Assembly (NCBI GenBank): GCA_902631535.1
Contig: CACOYX010000003.1
Coordinates: 45,285-109,284 of the forward strand
Direction: 5' to 3'
DNA: 64,000 nt
From: an uncultured Pelagibacteraceae bacterium
Lineage (GTDB): Bacteria; Pseudomonadota; Alphaproteobacteria; Pelagibacterales; Pelagibacteraceae
The notes beneath the pieces are model-generated. The model had not been told where the DNA came from and did not search any database. It saw nothing but the letters and a program-made list of their open reading frames with translations. Of this stretch, positions 16,124-25,498 are shown piece by piece (the first letter of the stretch is position 1; every line of letters starts with the position of its first letter). The translations under genes were made by a program, and so were the position numbers.

Positions 16124-17002
16124 ATGAAAATCATTGATTGTACTTCATTCTATAACGAGCATATGATGTATGAAATAAGACTTAACGTTCTAAATGAAAA
16201 AGTTGATAAATTTATTGTTACAGAATCTACATTTTCTCATAGTGGAGAAAAGAAAAAACTAAATTTTGATATTAAAAATTATCCAAAATTCAAAGATAAA
16301 ATAATTTATATCGCTATTGATAGAGAACCAGATGGAATTGTAGAAGAGAATAATGATCCGTCATTGCAAAGATCTAATAGCTTGAAAAGGATAGCTTTAT
16401 CCTACGATGAGAGTCTAAAAGAATTGGATAATTTTTCTGATGACGATTTTATAATGTTAAGTGACAATGATGAAATTCCTAATTTAAATTCAGAAAAATT
16501 TTTAAAAAATAAAAATTCGATTGTATTATTTAATCAATTATTTTTTTATTATAAATTTAATTTACTCTACGATAGAATGATTTGGCCTGGCACAAAAGGA
16601 TGTACAAAAGAAAAATTAAAATCATTATCATGGTTAAGGAATATTAAACTTAAGAAGTATCCTTTCTGGCGTTTAGATACTTTGTTTTCTGAAACAAAAT
16701 ACATTGATTTAAATATTATAAATGATGGTGGGTGGCATTTTACTAATTTAAAATCCCCAGATCAAATGTATGATAAATTTATGAACTTTGGTCATCATGA
16801 TGAATTTAGATTAAGTGGAATAACGGTAGATAAAATAAGAGAGAAAATAAAAAATAAAGAAATGTTTTATGATCATTTCGCAGATAAATCCTCAACAAAT
16901 AAATGGAAAAGTGATTACAAATTAAAATTAGTTAATGAAAAATTATTACCAAGTTTTTTAATTAAAAATAAAAATAGATACAGTGAGTGGTTTAGCGATT
17001 AA
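16124..17002 (+). CDS. Glycosyltransferase family 17-like protein
   Basis: A 292-residue protein resembling GT17 (beta-1,4-mannosyl-glycoprotein N-acetylglucosaminyltransferase family). It opens MKIIDCTSFYNEHMMYEIR, continues with FIVTESTFSHSG, then has the acidic motif MLSDNDEIPN (about 111-120) that would bind the metal and nucleotide sugar. A conserved-looking WHFTNLKSPDQM follows near residue 205. Bacterial members sit in surface polysaccharide loci. It is a single gene, convergent with the zinc dehydrogenase and sharing the TTAA at 16999-17002 for both stop codons. Confidence 0.75.
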   Translation: MKIIDCTSFYNEHMMYEIRLNVLNEKVDKFIVTESTFSHSGEKKKLNFDIKNYPKFKDKIIYIAIDREPDGIVEENNDPSLQRSNSLKRIALSYDESLKELDNFSDDDFIMLSDNDEIPNLNSEKFLKNKNSIVLFNQLFFYYKFNLLYDRMIWPGTKGCTKEKLKSLSWLRNIKLKKYPFWRLDTLFSETKYIDLNIINDGGWHFTNLKSPDQMYDKFMNFGHHDEFRLSGITVDKIREKIKNKEMFYDHFADKSSTNKWKSDYKLKLVNEKLLPSFLIKNKNRYSEWFSD

Positions 17003-18003
17003 GGAATAAGAATGATTTTAGGAGCCACACAAGTGCCATTATGAATTTCTTGAAAGGCATCCGAACCTTTTTTGAGATCTCGATATTCTATCCATCCTAA
17101 ATCTCCTAATTTTTTGTCTTTTAAAATTACTAAACTATTTTTAAAGTCATCATTTGTGTAACAATAAGTTCCAACTAATGTTACTTCTTGGATTGTTAGT
17201 TTTTTAAAATTAAAAGTTCCAGAGGGTTGAGTTAAACCAATGTGAACTATAGTGCCTCCAGGCGCTATTGAATTAATCGCTTGATGTCTAGTGATCTCTA
17301 GTCCCACAGACTCTAATATTAAGTCAAAATGATTTTCTTTTATAGATTTATCATCTGGTGCAACAAAACTTGCTTTAAGATATTTTTCGCATTCATCTAA
17401 TCTTTTTTTATTAGGATCAGACATTATTATATCACTAGAATTTTTTTCCTTATTTAGCACCAGGCCACAAAGTAAACCTATAGCCCCCGCACCTTGAATT
17501 AAAATTTTACACTCCGATAAAGGTTTTTTTAAATTTGCCTCAGCTAATAATACTGCATGTAAAGCAACAGCTGTTGGTTCAGCTAGGGCTGCTTCTTTCA
17601 TATTTAAACCTGTTGGCACCTCAAAAATATTTTGCTCCGGAACAGACACTAATTCTGCTAAACCACCATCTCTTTTTGTAGGAGTGCTCATTCCAATCAT
17701 TGTTCTTTGCGGGCACAGATGTTCTCTTTTGTTTTTGCAATAATCACAATTCTCACAGCTGATAAGTGGATTGATTACGACTTCTTTATTTTTAAATTTA
17801 CCATCTAAACTGGTTCCACTGAACTCATGACCTAGAATAAGTGGAGGGATTCTTCTTTCATCTTTACCGTGATAAGCATGCATATCTGAACCACAGATGC
17901 CTGAAGCATGAACTTTTACTAATGCCTCGCCAGGTTTTTTAGTGGGATCTTTTTCTTCTCTGTAAACTATTTTTTCCGTACCAGTATAAACTAAAGCATG
18001 CAT
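16999..18003 (-). CDS. Zinc-dependent medium-chain alcohol/polyol dehydrogenase
   Basis: A 334-residue MDR enzyme with catalytic-zinc positions C37 and H59-E60 (GICGSD, LGHEFSG) and a complete structural-zinc lobe C83, C86, C89, C97. The NAD-binding segment is ILIQGAGAIGLLCG. It oxidises secondary alcohols or polyols. Its ATG overlaps the stop of the HpsN-like gene by one base, so it is the last gene of the TRAP-transporter operon. In DHPS degraders a separate dehydrogenase interconverts DHPS enantiomers before HpsN, and this enzyme is a candidate for that step. Threonine- or sorbitol-type activity cannot be excluded. Confidence 0.8.
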   Translation of the reverse strand: MHALVYTGTEKIVYREEKDPTKKPGEALVKVHASGICGSDMHAYHGKDERRIPPLILGHEFSGTSLDGKFKNKEVVINPLISCENCDYCKNKREHLCPQRTMIGMSTPTKRDGGLAELVSVPEQNIFEVPTGLNMKEAALAEPTAVALHAVLLAEANLKKPLSECKILIQGAGAIGLLCGLVLNKEKNSSDIIMSDPNKKRLDECEKYLKASFVAPDDKSIKENHFDLILESVGLEITRHQAINSIAPGGTIVHIGLTQPSGTFNFKKLTIQEVTLVGTYCYTNDDFKNSLVILKDKKLGDLGWIEYRDLKKGSDAFQEIHNGTCVAPKIILIP

Positions 18004-19289
18004 TAATTGGAAAAACCGTATTTTCTTAATCTCACATCTCCCGTTCTAGCGTGAGCTTCCATTCCCTCATATCTTGAAAGTCTAGCAGCAGCTGCTCCTA
18101 CTTCCTTGGTCGACTCTTTTGTCATTCTTTGAAAGCTTAATGTTTTTATAAATTTTCCAACAAATAAACCACCTGTATATTTTCCAGCGCCTTTTGTTGG
18201 TAATATATGATTTGTACCTGAACATTTATCACCGTAAGCAACAGTAGTTTCTTCTCCAATAAATAAGGATCCATAATTTTTAAGTCTTTTATGAAACCAA
18301 TCTAAATTTTTTGTTTGAACTTCTAAGTGCTCTGGAGCGTATTCATCACTTATCTGAACCATCTCTTCATCAGTGTCACACAGGATAACTTCTCCGTAAT
18401 CTTTCCATGCAGCTTCTGCACTTTTTCTTGGCAATTCAGGAAGTTCTTTAATTAGTTCTGGAACTCTGTTTAAAACTTTGTCTGCTAAATCTTTGCTTGT
18501 TGTGTAAAGCCAAGCTGGTGAATTATAACCATGCTCTGCTTGCCCAACTAAGTCTACTGCAACAATCTCAGGATCAGCATTTTCATCAGCTATTATTGCT
18601 ATCTCTGTTGGTCCAGCAAATAAATCAATCCCTACTCTTCCAAATAAAATTCTTTTAGCCTCTGCAACAAATTGATTACCAGGACCGACTAACATGTCTG
18701 CTGGAGCATTTTTAAATAATCCATACGTCATTGCAGCAATCGCTGGAATTCCTCCTAAATTCATTATTACATCAGCACCGCATAAGTTTGCTGTATAAAT
18801 AATTGTCGGATGAGCACCAACATTTGGTTTTGGAGGGCTACATGCAATGATGTTCTTAACACCAGCTACTTTTGCTGTCGTAACACTCATAACAGCTGAT
18901 GCAATATGAGCAAATCTTCCTCCCGGAATATAACAGCCTGCAGTGTTGACTGGCACAAGTTTTTGTCCTGCATATAAACCTTTTGATAATTCTATTTCGA
19001 AATCATTACCGTAATTTTTTAATTGAGCTTCTGCAAATTTTCGAACTCTATCATGAGCAAACTTTACATCGTCTTTAGTTTTTTGATCTATAGATTTATT
19101 TATTTCTTCAATTCTTTCTTTAGAGACAATTATATCTCCTTCATATTTATCAAATTTCTTTGTTAGTTCTTTACATCCAGTTTCTTTAGATGTTTCTAAA
19201 TCTTTTAAAAGCGTTTGAACGATTTCACGAGTTTTTGCATCATCTGTGGATGCTGTTTTAGGTGCCTTTTTTAAATATTTAATTGCCAT
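18003..19289 (-). CDS. hpsN: HisD-family dehydrogenase, probable sulfopropanediol 3-dehydrogenase (HpsN)
   Basis: A 428-residue protein of the histidinol dehydrogenase fold, with the zinc ligands in place (Q250, H253, D354, H413) and the catalytic pair E320-H321 in YAPEHLEV. It lies between a TRAP transporter and a zinc dehydrogenase rather than with histidine genes. The segment SGTNHILPTKGAGKYTGG (357-374) differs from the usual HisD version and resembles HpsN. HpsN oxidises (R)-DHPS in two steps to (R)-sulfolactate, which SuyAB encoded at 32 kb would cleave. A divergent HisD paralogue acting on another amino or hydroxy alcohol is the alternative. Confidence 0.72.
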   Translation of the reverse strand: MAIKYLKKAPKTASTDDAKTREIVQTLLKDLETSKETGCKELTKKFDKYEGDIIVSKERIEEINKSIDQKTKDDVKFAHDRVRKFAEAQLKNYGNDFEIELSKGLYAGQKLVPVNTAGCYIPGGRFAHIASAVMSVTTAKVAGVKNIIACSPPKPNVGAHPTIIYTANLCGADVIMNLGGIPAIAAMTYGLFKNAPADMLVGPGNQFVAEAKRILFGRVGIDLFAGPTEIAIIADENADPEIVAVDLVGQAEHGYNSPAWLYTTSKDLADKVLNRVPELIKELPELPRKSAEAAWKDYGEVILCDTDEEMVQISDEYAPEHLEVQTKNLDWFHKRLKNYGSLFIGEETTVAYGDKCSGTNHILPTKGAGKYTGGLFVGKFIKTLSFQRMTKESTKEVGAAAARLSRYEGMEAHARTGDVRLRKYGFSN

Positions 19290-20613
19290 ATAAAAGTGTT
19301 GGTAACCACAAAGCTATTTGTGGAAATATAACTATTAATATTAATCCAATTAATTGTAAAACCATAAATTGCATCATTCCAAAATATATATCTTTTAAAT
19401 CCCACTCAGGAACAACACCTTTTAAAAAATAAGCCGATAAAGCGACGGGCGGTGAAAGCCAACAGGTCTGGAGATTTACTGCGACTAGTATGGCGAACCA
19501 AGTTAAGTTAAAGCCAAGTGCTTCAACTAAAGGTAAAATAATTGGAATAATAATCATAACTATTGGAACCCATTCTAAAGGCCAACCAAGTAAGAAAATC
19601 ATCGCCATAATCATTGCTAAAATTAAATACTTATTCATTTCAAGACCAAGTAGAAACTCAGTTAGTAAGGTAGGTGTACCCAATCTAGCAAATACAGCTC
19701 CGAAGAAGTTTGAGGCAGCTACAAGAACCATTATTAGAGCTGTTATTTCCAAAGTTTTCACAAGAGCCTCTTGTAATTTAGGGAGAGTTAATTTTTTATA
19801 AGCAAGTGATAATAAAAGTGCACCCATTGCACCGCAGCCTGCAGCTTCAGTTGGTGTTGCAAAACCTAATAATATACTTCCAAGCGCTGCAAAAACTAAT
19901 GCTGCTGGAGGAACTAATCCTAAAAGAAATTCAATCCAAACAGTTTTCATACTGGTAGGTCTCATGTCTTCAGGTAATGGTGGACCTAGTTCAGGATTTA
20001 ACATACATCTAATTGTTGTGTATGCAGCAAACAACGAAGCTAAAAGTATTCCTGGTAATATTGCAGCTGCAAATAAATCTATAACTGGAATTTCCATAAT
20101 TGGTCCCATCACAACAAGCATGATGCTCGGTGGTATTAAAATTCCTAAAGTACCACCTGCCGTAATTGTTCCCGCAGCAAGCTGAACATTATAACTAGAT
20201 CTATTCATAGATTTAGCAGCCATAATTCCTAAAATCGTTACTGAAGCTCCAACTATTCCTGTCGCTGCAGCAAAAATCACAGAAACAAATAAAACAGCAT
20301 AATAAAGTGATCCTCTAACTCTAGCTAACATAAGTTGGAATGATGAGAACAACCTTTCCATTAAACCAGCTTGCTCCATCATAATTCCCATGAATACAAA
20401 GAGCGGTACGGCGGCCAGAGTTTGTTCGGTCATGACCATCGAAAATTGTAAGGTCATCAAATAGAAAACTAGTTTACCAAATCCTAGATATCCAAATACA
20501 AAACCTAAAAAAATTAATGTAAAAGATATTGGAAATCCAACGAAGATAGCAAAAAGCATTACTCCAACTAAAATAATGCCTAATACTGCTGGATCAATTA
20601 ATTCTGCTATCAT
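19279..20613 (-). CDS. TRAP transporter large membrane subunit (DctM type)
   Basis: A 444-residue, roughly 12-span membrane protein with TRAP DctM hallmarks: GFPISFTLIFLGFVFG near the N-terminus, the helix-turn QTLAAVPLFVFMG, and TITAGGTLGILIPPSIMLV. It forms the ion-coupled translocation channel. The frame extends a further seven codons upstream, but the ATG at 20611-20613 overlaps the DctQ stop as ATGA and is the likely start. The 3' end overlaps the HpsN-like gene by 11 bases. Solute probably a sulfonate or hydroxy acid. Confidence 0.88.
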   Translation of the reverse strand: MIAELIDPAVLGIILVGVMLFAIFVGFPISFTLIFLGFVFGYLGFGKLVFYLMTLQFSMVMTEQTLAAVPLFVFMGIMMEQAGLMERLFSSFQLMLARVRGSLYYAVLFVSVIFAAATGIVGASVTILGIMAAKSMNRSSYNVQLAAGTITAGGTLGILIPPSIMLVVMGPIMEIPVIDLFAAAILPGILLASLFAAYTTIRCMLNPELGPPLPEDMRPTSMKTVWIEFLLGLVPPAALVFAALGSILLGFATPTEAAGCGAMGALLLSLAYKKLTLPKLQEALVKTLEITALIMVLVAASNFFGAVFARLGTPTLLTEFLLGLEMNKYLILAMIMAMIFLLGWPLEWVPIVMIIIPIILPLVEALGFNLTWFAILVAVNLQTCWLSPPVALSAYFLKGVVPEWDLKDIYFGMMQFMVLQLIGLILIVIFPQIALWLPTLLYGN

Positions 20614-21227
20614 TTTTTTTCTTCTCCAGGCCACTCACCTTTTTTAGCAGCCCAATAGCTTTTAAGTAATTCTGATACGCCTTGAACTAAAAGAAATATT
20701 ATACCTATCAATAAACATGATTTTATAGGCCACATAAATGGCATCCAGGTTGTATCCATTCCCCTTTCGCCTCTACGAATTGACTCTTCGACATATCCTA
20801 TAGTCATGTAAAGAAAGACTGTTAGTCCCGGAAAATAAAATAAAATATATAACCAAAAATCTACGAGACCTTGATTTTTAGTTTTGAAATTTCTGTATAA
20901 AAAATCTGCTCTTATGTGAACTCCTTTGGAGAGAGCATACCCTGCTCCTAACATAAATAGAGCCCCATATAAAAATCTACTCATATCGTAAGCCCAAATT
21001 GTTGGAGCTAAAAATAATTTTCTCATAATAACTTCATAAGTCATTGCTAAAATTAAAGGCACAAGGATCCAACAAACTATATTACCTACACGTTTGCTGA
21101 ATTTATCTATTGAAGTTATAGTGTTCGCCATCCATGCTGGCATATCGGCTGGCATTTTACCTGAACCGCCGCGCCTTTCAGCAATCATTTCATCTGAAAT
21201 GTCTATCTTTGGTGGCTTGTCATTCAT
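20610..21227 (-). CDS. TRAP transporter small membrane subunit (DctQ type)
   Basis: A 205-residue protein with a 40-residue polar N-terminus and four spans (about 50-70, 88-105, 127-147, 170-190) typical of DctQ. It includes the characteristic VIMRKLFLAPTIWAYDMSRFLYGALFMLGAGYAL stretch, represented here by EVIMRKLFLAP and YDMSRFLYG. It pairs with DctM in the membrane. A hairpin in the 68-base gap before it separates it from the binding-protein gene. Confidence 0.85.
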   Translation of the reverse strand: MNDKPPKIDISDEMIAERRGGSGKMPADMPAWMANTITSIDKFSKRVGNIVCWILVPLILAMTYEVIMRKLFLAPTIWAYDMSRFLYGALFMLGAGYALSKGVHIRADFLYRNFKTKNQGLVDFWLYILFYFPGLTVFLYMTIGYVEESIRRGERGMDTTWMPFMWPIKSCLLIGIIFLLVQGVSELLKSYWAAKKGEWPGEEKK

Positions 21228-21244
21228 AATTTAGTCCTAAAAAA

Positions 21245-21272
21245 TTAGAGCGGACTATTAAGTCCGCTCTAA
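21245..21272 (-). terminator. Hairpin between TRAP binding protein and DctQ
   Basis: A perfect 12-base stem (TTAGAGCGGACT at 21245-21256 with 21261-21272) closes an ATTA loop and is flanked by A/T runs on both sides. Read on the minus strand it is followed by a short T-run. It lies directly after the dctP stop and before dctQ, so it probably reduces read-through, as the similar hairpin after tauA does. Confidence 0.8.
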
Positions 21273-21295
21273 AATTTTTTTAAAGTTTTTGCTTA

Positions 21296-22390
21296 TTACT
21301 TTAACGTCGCCGCGTGAGCCATTCCTAGCTTAGCATTAGACATTTGAGCACCACTCCAGAATGGAACAGCAACATCAGCAAAGTCTTTCATTGATTTATA
21401 AACTTTTGCAAAAAATTTATTTTCTGCTGCGTTTTTATTCAATGTTTTCTTAGCTGCCGCCATATATTCTTTAAAGTAGTCTGTAGGAGTGTCCTCTAAA
21501 ATTACTCCATGCTTATTAGTTAATTCTGCTAAAGCTTTTCCATTTTCATAGATTCTATAGCTTAAAGATTTAATTAATGAAGCGTTTGCAGCTACTTCAA
21601 GAGATTTTTTCTCATGAGCAGTCATTTTTTTGTAAGTTTTTCCAGTAATATAAAAGTCAGCATTTACTACTACTTGGTGTAAACCTTGTAGGTAATAGTG
21701 TTTTAAAACTTTTTGGAAACCAAAAGTTAAGTCTGGTTTCGGACAACACCATTCTGCTGCATCGATAGTACCTGCTTGTAAAGCTGGTAGAATATCTCCA
21801 CCACCCATTGCTACAGATGCAATACCGATATCTTTATATGTTTGACCAGGAATTCCTGGAGGTGTTCTGAATTTATATTTTCTAAAGTCAGCCATATCTT
21901 TAATTGGCTTTGGAAACCAACCTAAAGCTTCTGGACCTACAGGTTGAAGCATAAATCCTTTTATGTCTCTTCCCATTTCTTTCCATAGTTGGTCATATAA
22001 TTGTTTTCCACCACCGTACTGAAACCATGATAGGAATGCTAAATTATCTATACCAACACCACCACCTGCTACTGGCGAACCGAATAACATGGCAGCTGGG
22101 TGATCTCCAGACCAATAGTGTGTCCATGCGAAACCACAATCAATTAATCCTTTATCAACCGCGTCTAAAGTCTCTTTTACTCCTACAACAGCACCTGCTG
22201 GTAAGATCTCAAATTTTAAAGATCCATCAGTAAGCTCTGTTACAGTGTCAGTAAAGTCCTTCAACATCTTCACTTCATCAGCTTTAGTGTTAAGAACGGT
22301 CTGACATTTTAAAGTTTTAGCGTTTGCTGAAGTCATAGAAAATCCTACAAGAACAGCTAAACCAAAAACTACAGATAATAATTTTCTCAT
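21296..22390 (-). CDS. TRAP transporter solute-binding protein (DctP type)
   Basis: A 364-residue protein with a signal peptide (MRKLLSVVFGLAVLVGFSMTSANA, cleavage at ANA-KT near 24). The DctP-fold body includes FEILPAGAVVGVKETLDAVDKG, FRTPPGIPGQTYKDIG with the conserved carboxylate-binding arginine (about residue 170), and ALQAGTIDAAEWC. The longer form with the W-C-C-P region resembles the TakP/keto-acid-type subfamily. GGGGGAA before the ATG is a strong ribosome site. It is the first gene of the operon. The solute is unknown; the neighbouring HpsN-like enzyme suggests a C3 sulfonate or related hydroxy compound. Confidence 0.87.
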   Translation of the reverse strand: MRKLLSVVFGLAVLVGFSMTSANAKTLKCQTVLNTKADEVKMLKDFTDTVTELTDGSLKFEILPAGAVVGVKETLDAVDKGLIDCGFAWTHYWSGDHPAAMLFGSPVAGGGVGIDNLAFLSWFQYGGGKQLYDQLWKEMGRDIKGFMLQPVGPEALGWFPKPIKDMADFRKYKFRTPPGIPGQTYKDIGIASVAMGGGDILPALQAGTIDAAEWCCPKPDLTFGFQKVLKHYYLQGLHQVVVNADFYITGKTYKKMTAHEKKSLEVAANASLIKSLSYRIYENGKALAELTNKHGVILEDTPTDYFKEYMAAAKKTLNKNAAENKFFAKVYKSMKDFADVAVPFWSGAQMSNAKLGMAHAATLK

Positions 22391-22530
22391 TATTTCCCCC
22401 GTTTTTTATTAATAAAAAATGAATTAAACCTCTTATAAAAATCAGAGTCAAACCAAACTAATTAAACCTAGAGTTGAATAAGTCATATTGGTATGTATGA
22501 GTTTTCTCAAGTATAGTTTAAATTCTAAAC

Positions 22531-24138
22531 ATGGATGAATTTGATTTTGTAATAATTGGTGCTGGTTCAGCAGGATGTGTGCTTGCTAACAGATTAAGTG
22601 CAAATCCAAATAACAAAGTTCTTTTGTTGGAAGCAGGTGGCAAAGATACTTATCCATGGATCCACATTCCCGTTGGATATTTTAAAACAATGCATAACCC
22701 TAAAGTTGATTGGTGTTTTCATACTGAAAAAGATGAAACCATGAACAATAGATCTATTAGATACCCTAGAGGAAAAACTTTAGGAGGAAGTTCCTCTATC
22801 AATGGTCTTCTTTGGATTAGAGGTCAAAGCAATGATTATGATAATTGGAGACAACAAGGTAATGTCGGTTGGGGTTGGGATGATGTTTTTCCATATTTTT
22901 TAAAGTCAGAAAACAATGAACTTGGTCCTAATGAGTTTCATAATGATAAAGGTCCCATAACTGTTTCAAATAAAAAGATTAATTTAGATATGCTAGAAGA
23001 GTTTCAAAATGCTGCTGTAGAAACTGGGATACCGAGAACAGAAGATTTTAATACAGGAGATAATTTTGGAATTGGTTATTTTCAATTTACCACAAGTCGA
23101 AATAAATTATTAAAACTACGATGTAGTGCTGCTAAAGGATATTTAAATCCCGCTAAAAGTAGATCAAATTTAAAAATTGTTACTCAAGCACATGTGCAAA
23201 AAATAAATTTTGAGGGAAAAAAAGCAACTGGTGTAAGCTATTATCAAAAAGAAAAAGTAATTACAATTAAAGCAAACAGAGAAGTAATTTTATCAGCTGG
23301 TTCGATTGGATCACCGCATATTTTACAAGTTTCAGGAGTCGGAGACTCAGAAAAATTAAAAAAATACGGTATAAAAACTATTCACGAATTAAAAGGAGTG
23401 GGCAAAAACTTGCAAGATCATTTAATGTTTAGACCTGTATATAAAGTTAAAAATTTAAAGTCATTAAACAGTAAAATTAATAGTCTAATAGGAAATTTCT
23501 TTATTGGATTAGAATATATTTTTAAGCAAAGCGGTCCGATGACAATGGGCGCAAGTCAAGTATGTGGTTTTGTCAAGAGTGATCCCTCAAGGGCCACTCC
23601 AAACTTACAATTTCATGTCCAGCCTATTAGCACAGATATTTTGGGAGCAACAAAAATGCATGACTTTGACGGCATAACTCCAACTGTTGCTAATGTGAGA
23701 CCAACAAGTAGAGGAGAAATTAATATAGCAAGTAATGACAGCAGAGATAATCCAAAAATTAAAATGAATTATTTGTCTACTCAAGATGATAGAGATGTTG
23801 CAGCTAAAGCGCTAAAAATTGTAAGGAATATAATGCTTAATACAGAAACATTTAAAAAATATGAGCCTGAAGAATATAGACCAGGTTCGCACATTACCGA
23901 TGATGAGGAATTAGTTAAAGCGGCAAGCGATCATGCACAAACTATTTTTCATCCTGTCGGAACTTGTAAAATGGGTAAAGGAGATGAAGCTGTAGTAAAT
24001 GATAAATTACAAGCGCATGGAATACAAAATTTAAGAGTTGTGGATGCATCTATTATGCCCAATATAACCTCCGGTAATACTAATGCACCAACAATAATGA
24101 TTGCAGAAAAAGCCTCAGACATGATACTTAACAAGTAA
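22531..24138 (+). CDS. GMC-family flavin oxidoreductase (choline dehydrogenase-like)
   Basis: A 535-residue GMC enzyme with the FAD motif [15 protein letters not shown] (9-23), the GMC signature region [21 protein letters not shown] (given here as [10 protein letters not shown] and NGLLWIRG), and the catalytic histidine in [11 protein letters not shown] near residue 473. The partner Asn/His region is [13 protein letters not shown]. It oxidises a primary or secondary alcohol with electrons going to the respiratory chain. It is divergent from the TRAP operon across 140 bases. Choline, a polyol or isethionate (via an IseJ-like enzyme) are all possible; the last would feed sulfoacetaldehyde to Xsc. 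Confidence 0.88.
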   Translation: MDEFDFVIIGAGSAGCVLANRLSANPNNKVLLLEAGGKDTYPWIHIPVGYFKTMHNPKVDWCFHTEKDETMNNRSIRYPRGKTLGGSSSINGLLWIRGQSNDYDNWRQQGNVGWGWDDVFPYFLKSENNELGPNEFHNDKGPITVSNKKINLDMLEEFQNAAVETGIPRTEDFNTGDNFGIGYFQFTTSRNKLLKLRCSAAKGYLNPAKSRSNLKIVTQAHVQKINFEGKKATGVSYYQKEKVITIKANREVILSAGSIGSPHILQVSGVGDSEKLKKYGIKTIHELKGVGKNLQDHLMFRPVYKVKNLKSLNSKINSLIGNFFIGLEYIFKQSGPMTMGASQVCGFVKSDPSRATPNLQFHVQPISTDILGATKMHDFDGITPTVANVRPTSRGEINIASNDSRDNPKIKMNYLSTQDDRDVAAKALKIVRNIMLNTETFKKYEPEEYRPGSHITDDEELVKAASDHAQTIFHPVGTCKMGKGDEAVVNDKLQAHGIQNLRVVDASIMPNITSGNTNAPTIMIAEKASDMILNK

Positions 24139-24140
24139 TC

Positions 24141-24734
24141 ATGCTTGCAGAATTATTTACACCTGAACAAATAACTATATTAACTCAAATTATTTTTATC
24201 GACCTAGTCTTAGCAGGAGACAATGCAATTATTATTGGTATGGTTGCCTCAAAATTTCCACCTGATCAAAGAAAAAAAGTTATTTTTTGGGGGATTGGAG
24301 GTGCAGTAGTTTTAAGAATAATTTTAACGCTTCTCACAGCTTATTTATTGCAAATTACAGGTCTAAGACTTATTGGAGGAATTCTATTATTATACATTGT
24401 TTATAAACTTTATATTGATGTAATCAAAGAGGCTTCAAAAACAGAAGAAATAAAAGTCGATAGTTCAAGCTTTATTAAAGCTATATGGACTGTTCTATTG
24501 GCTGACTTTACAATGAGTTTAGATAACGTTCTTGGTGTGGCTGGTGCAGCTGGTCATCATTATCATTTATTAATTTTTGGATTAATTCTATCAATAATAC
24601 TAATGGCAGTTGCTGCTAATCTAATTTCAGGATGGATTAAGAAATACAAATGGATAGCTTGGTTAGGTTTGTTAGCAATTTTAATTGTAGCTGTTGATTT
24701 AATATATACAGATATTAAAATTTTATTACTTTGA
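24141..24734 (+). CDS. TerC-family integral membrane protein (YjbE type)
   Basis: A 197-residue protein with about six spans and the paired acidic motifs of TerC proteins: IDLVLAGDNAIIIG (20-33) and ADFTMSLDNVLGVAG (about 120-134). The DN pairs in the membrane are metal-binding, and YjbE-like members export manganese or help metalate secreted proteins. It starts two bases after the GMC gene and its TGA overlaps the ATG of the next SDR, so all are co-transcribed. Confidence 0.88.
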   Translation: MLAELFTPEQITILTQIIFIDLVLAGDNAIIIGMVASKFPPDQRKKVIFWGIGGAVVLRIILTLLTAYLLQITGLRLIGGILLLYIVYKLYIDVIKEASKTEEIKVDSSSFIKAIWTVLLADFTMSLDNVLGVAGAAGHHYHLLIFGLILSIILMAVAANLISGWIKKYKWIAWLGLLAILIVAVDLIYTDIKILLL

Positions 24735-25498
24735 TGTTGAAAAAAATAAATCTTAAAAATAAAACAGCTCTAGTAACTGGAGCTGGAAAAGGTCTTGGTA
24801 AAGCTTGTGCAATAGCTTTAGCTGAGGCTGGGGCTAAAGTAATTATATTAAGTAGAACAAAATCTGACCTTATTAGAGTAAACAAAATTATAAAAAAAAC
24901 TAAAGGTTCAAGTCAATTATTTGTTTGTGATGTAACAAACTTAGATGATTTAAAAAAAGTTTTAAGAAAAATTAGTCGATTGGATATTTTAGTAAACAAC
25001 GCTGGAAATAATAGACCTCAACATTTTACAAAAGTTAGTCAAGAAAATATGGAGTACTTAACTAATCTGAATATGAAAGCTGCATTTAACGTTGCACAAT
25101 TATGCTCTCAAAAAATGGTAAAAGCGAAAAATAGAAAAAAAATTGGAGGATCTATTATTCATATGTCATCTCAGCTAGGTAGAGTTGGTTGTGAGGGACG
25201 AAACGTCTATAACATGAATAAATTTGGCGTAGAAGGCCTTTCTAGAGGCATGGCATGTGAATTAGCCCCCTACAATATAAGAGTAAATACAATTTGTCCT
25301 ACATTTGTTGAGACACCAATGGTTAAAAAATTTTTTAAAAATAAAAAATTTAAAGATAAAATGCTTAAAAATATTCCATTAGGAAGAGTTGCAAAAGAAA
25401 GTGATGTTGCAACTGCAGTAGCGTTTTTAGCTGCTGACTCATCTGAAATGATTACAGGGACATCTTTATTAGTGGATGGAGGTTGGACAGCACAGTAA
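24734..25498 (+). CDS. SDR-family oxidoreductase, first of a tandem pair
   Basis: A 254-residue classical short-chain dehydrogenase with nucleotide loop TGAGKGLG (15-22), NNAG (88-91), catalytic S145/S146 and Y159-x3-K163. The ATG at 24734 forms TGATG with the TerC stop; a TTG just before it is less likely. The C-terminus LVDGGWTAQ is typical of gluconate/sorbitol-type SDRs. The next gene is a same-length homologue. It could act on a sugar alcohol, polyol or sulfonate diol; no substrate is indicated. Confidence 0.85.
   Translation: MLKKINLKNKTALVTGAGKGLGKACAIALAEAGAKVIILSRTKSDLIRVNKIIKKTKGSSQLFVCDVTNLDDLKKVLRKISRLDILVNNAGNNRPQHFTKVSQENMEYLTNLNMKAAFNVAQLCSQKMVKAKNRKKIGGSIIHMSSQLGRVGCEGRNVYNMNKFGVEGLSRGMACELAPYNIRVNTICPTFVETPMVKKFFKNKKFKDKMLKNIPLGRVAKESDVATAVAFLAADSSEMITGTSLLVDGGWTAQ

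Noticed and set aside
19490..19801. A 103-codon frame antisense to the TRAP DctM gene
   Set aside because: It is a shadow of a well-supported membrane protein gene; its composition has no recognisable domain.
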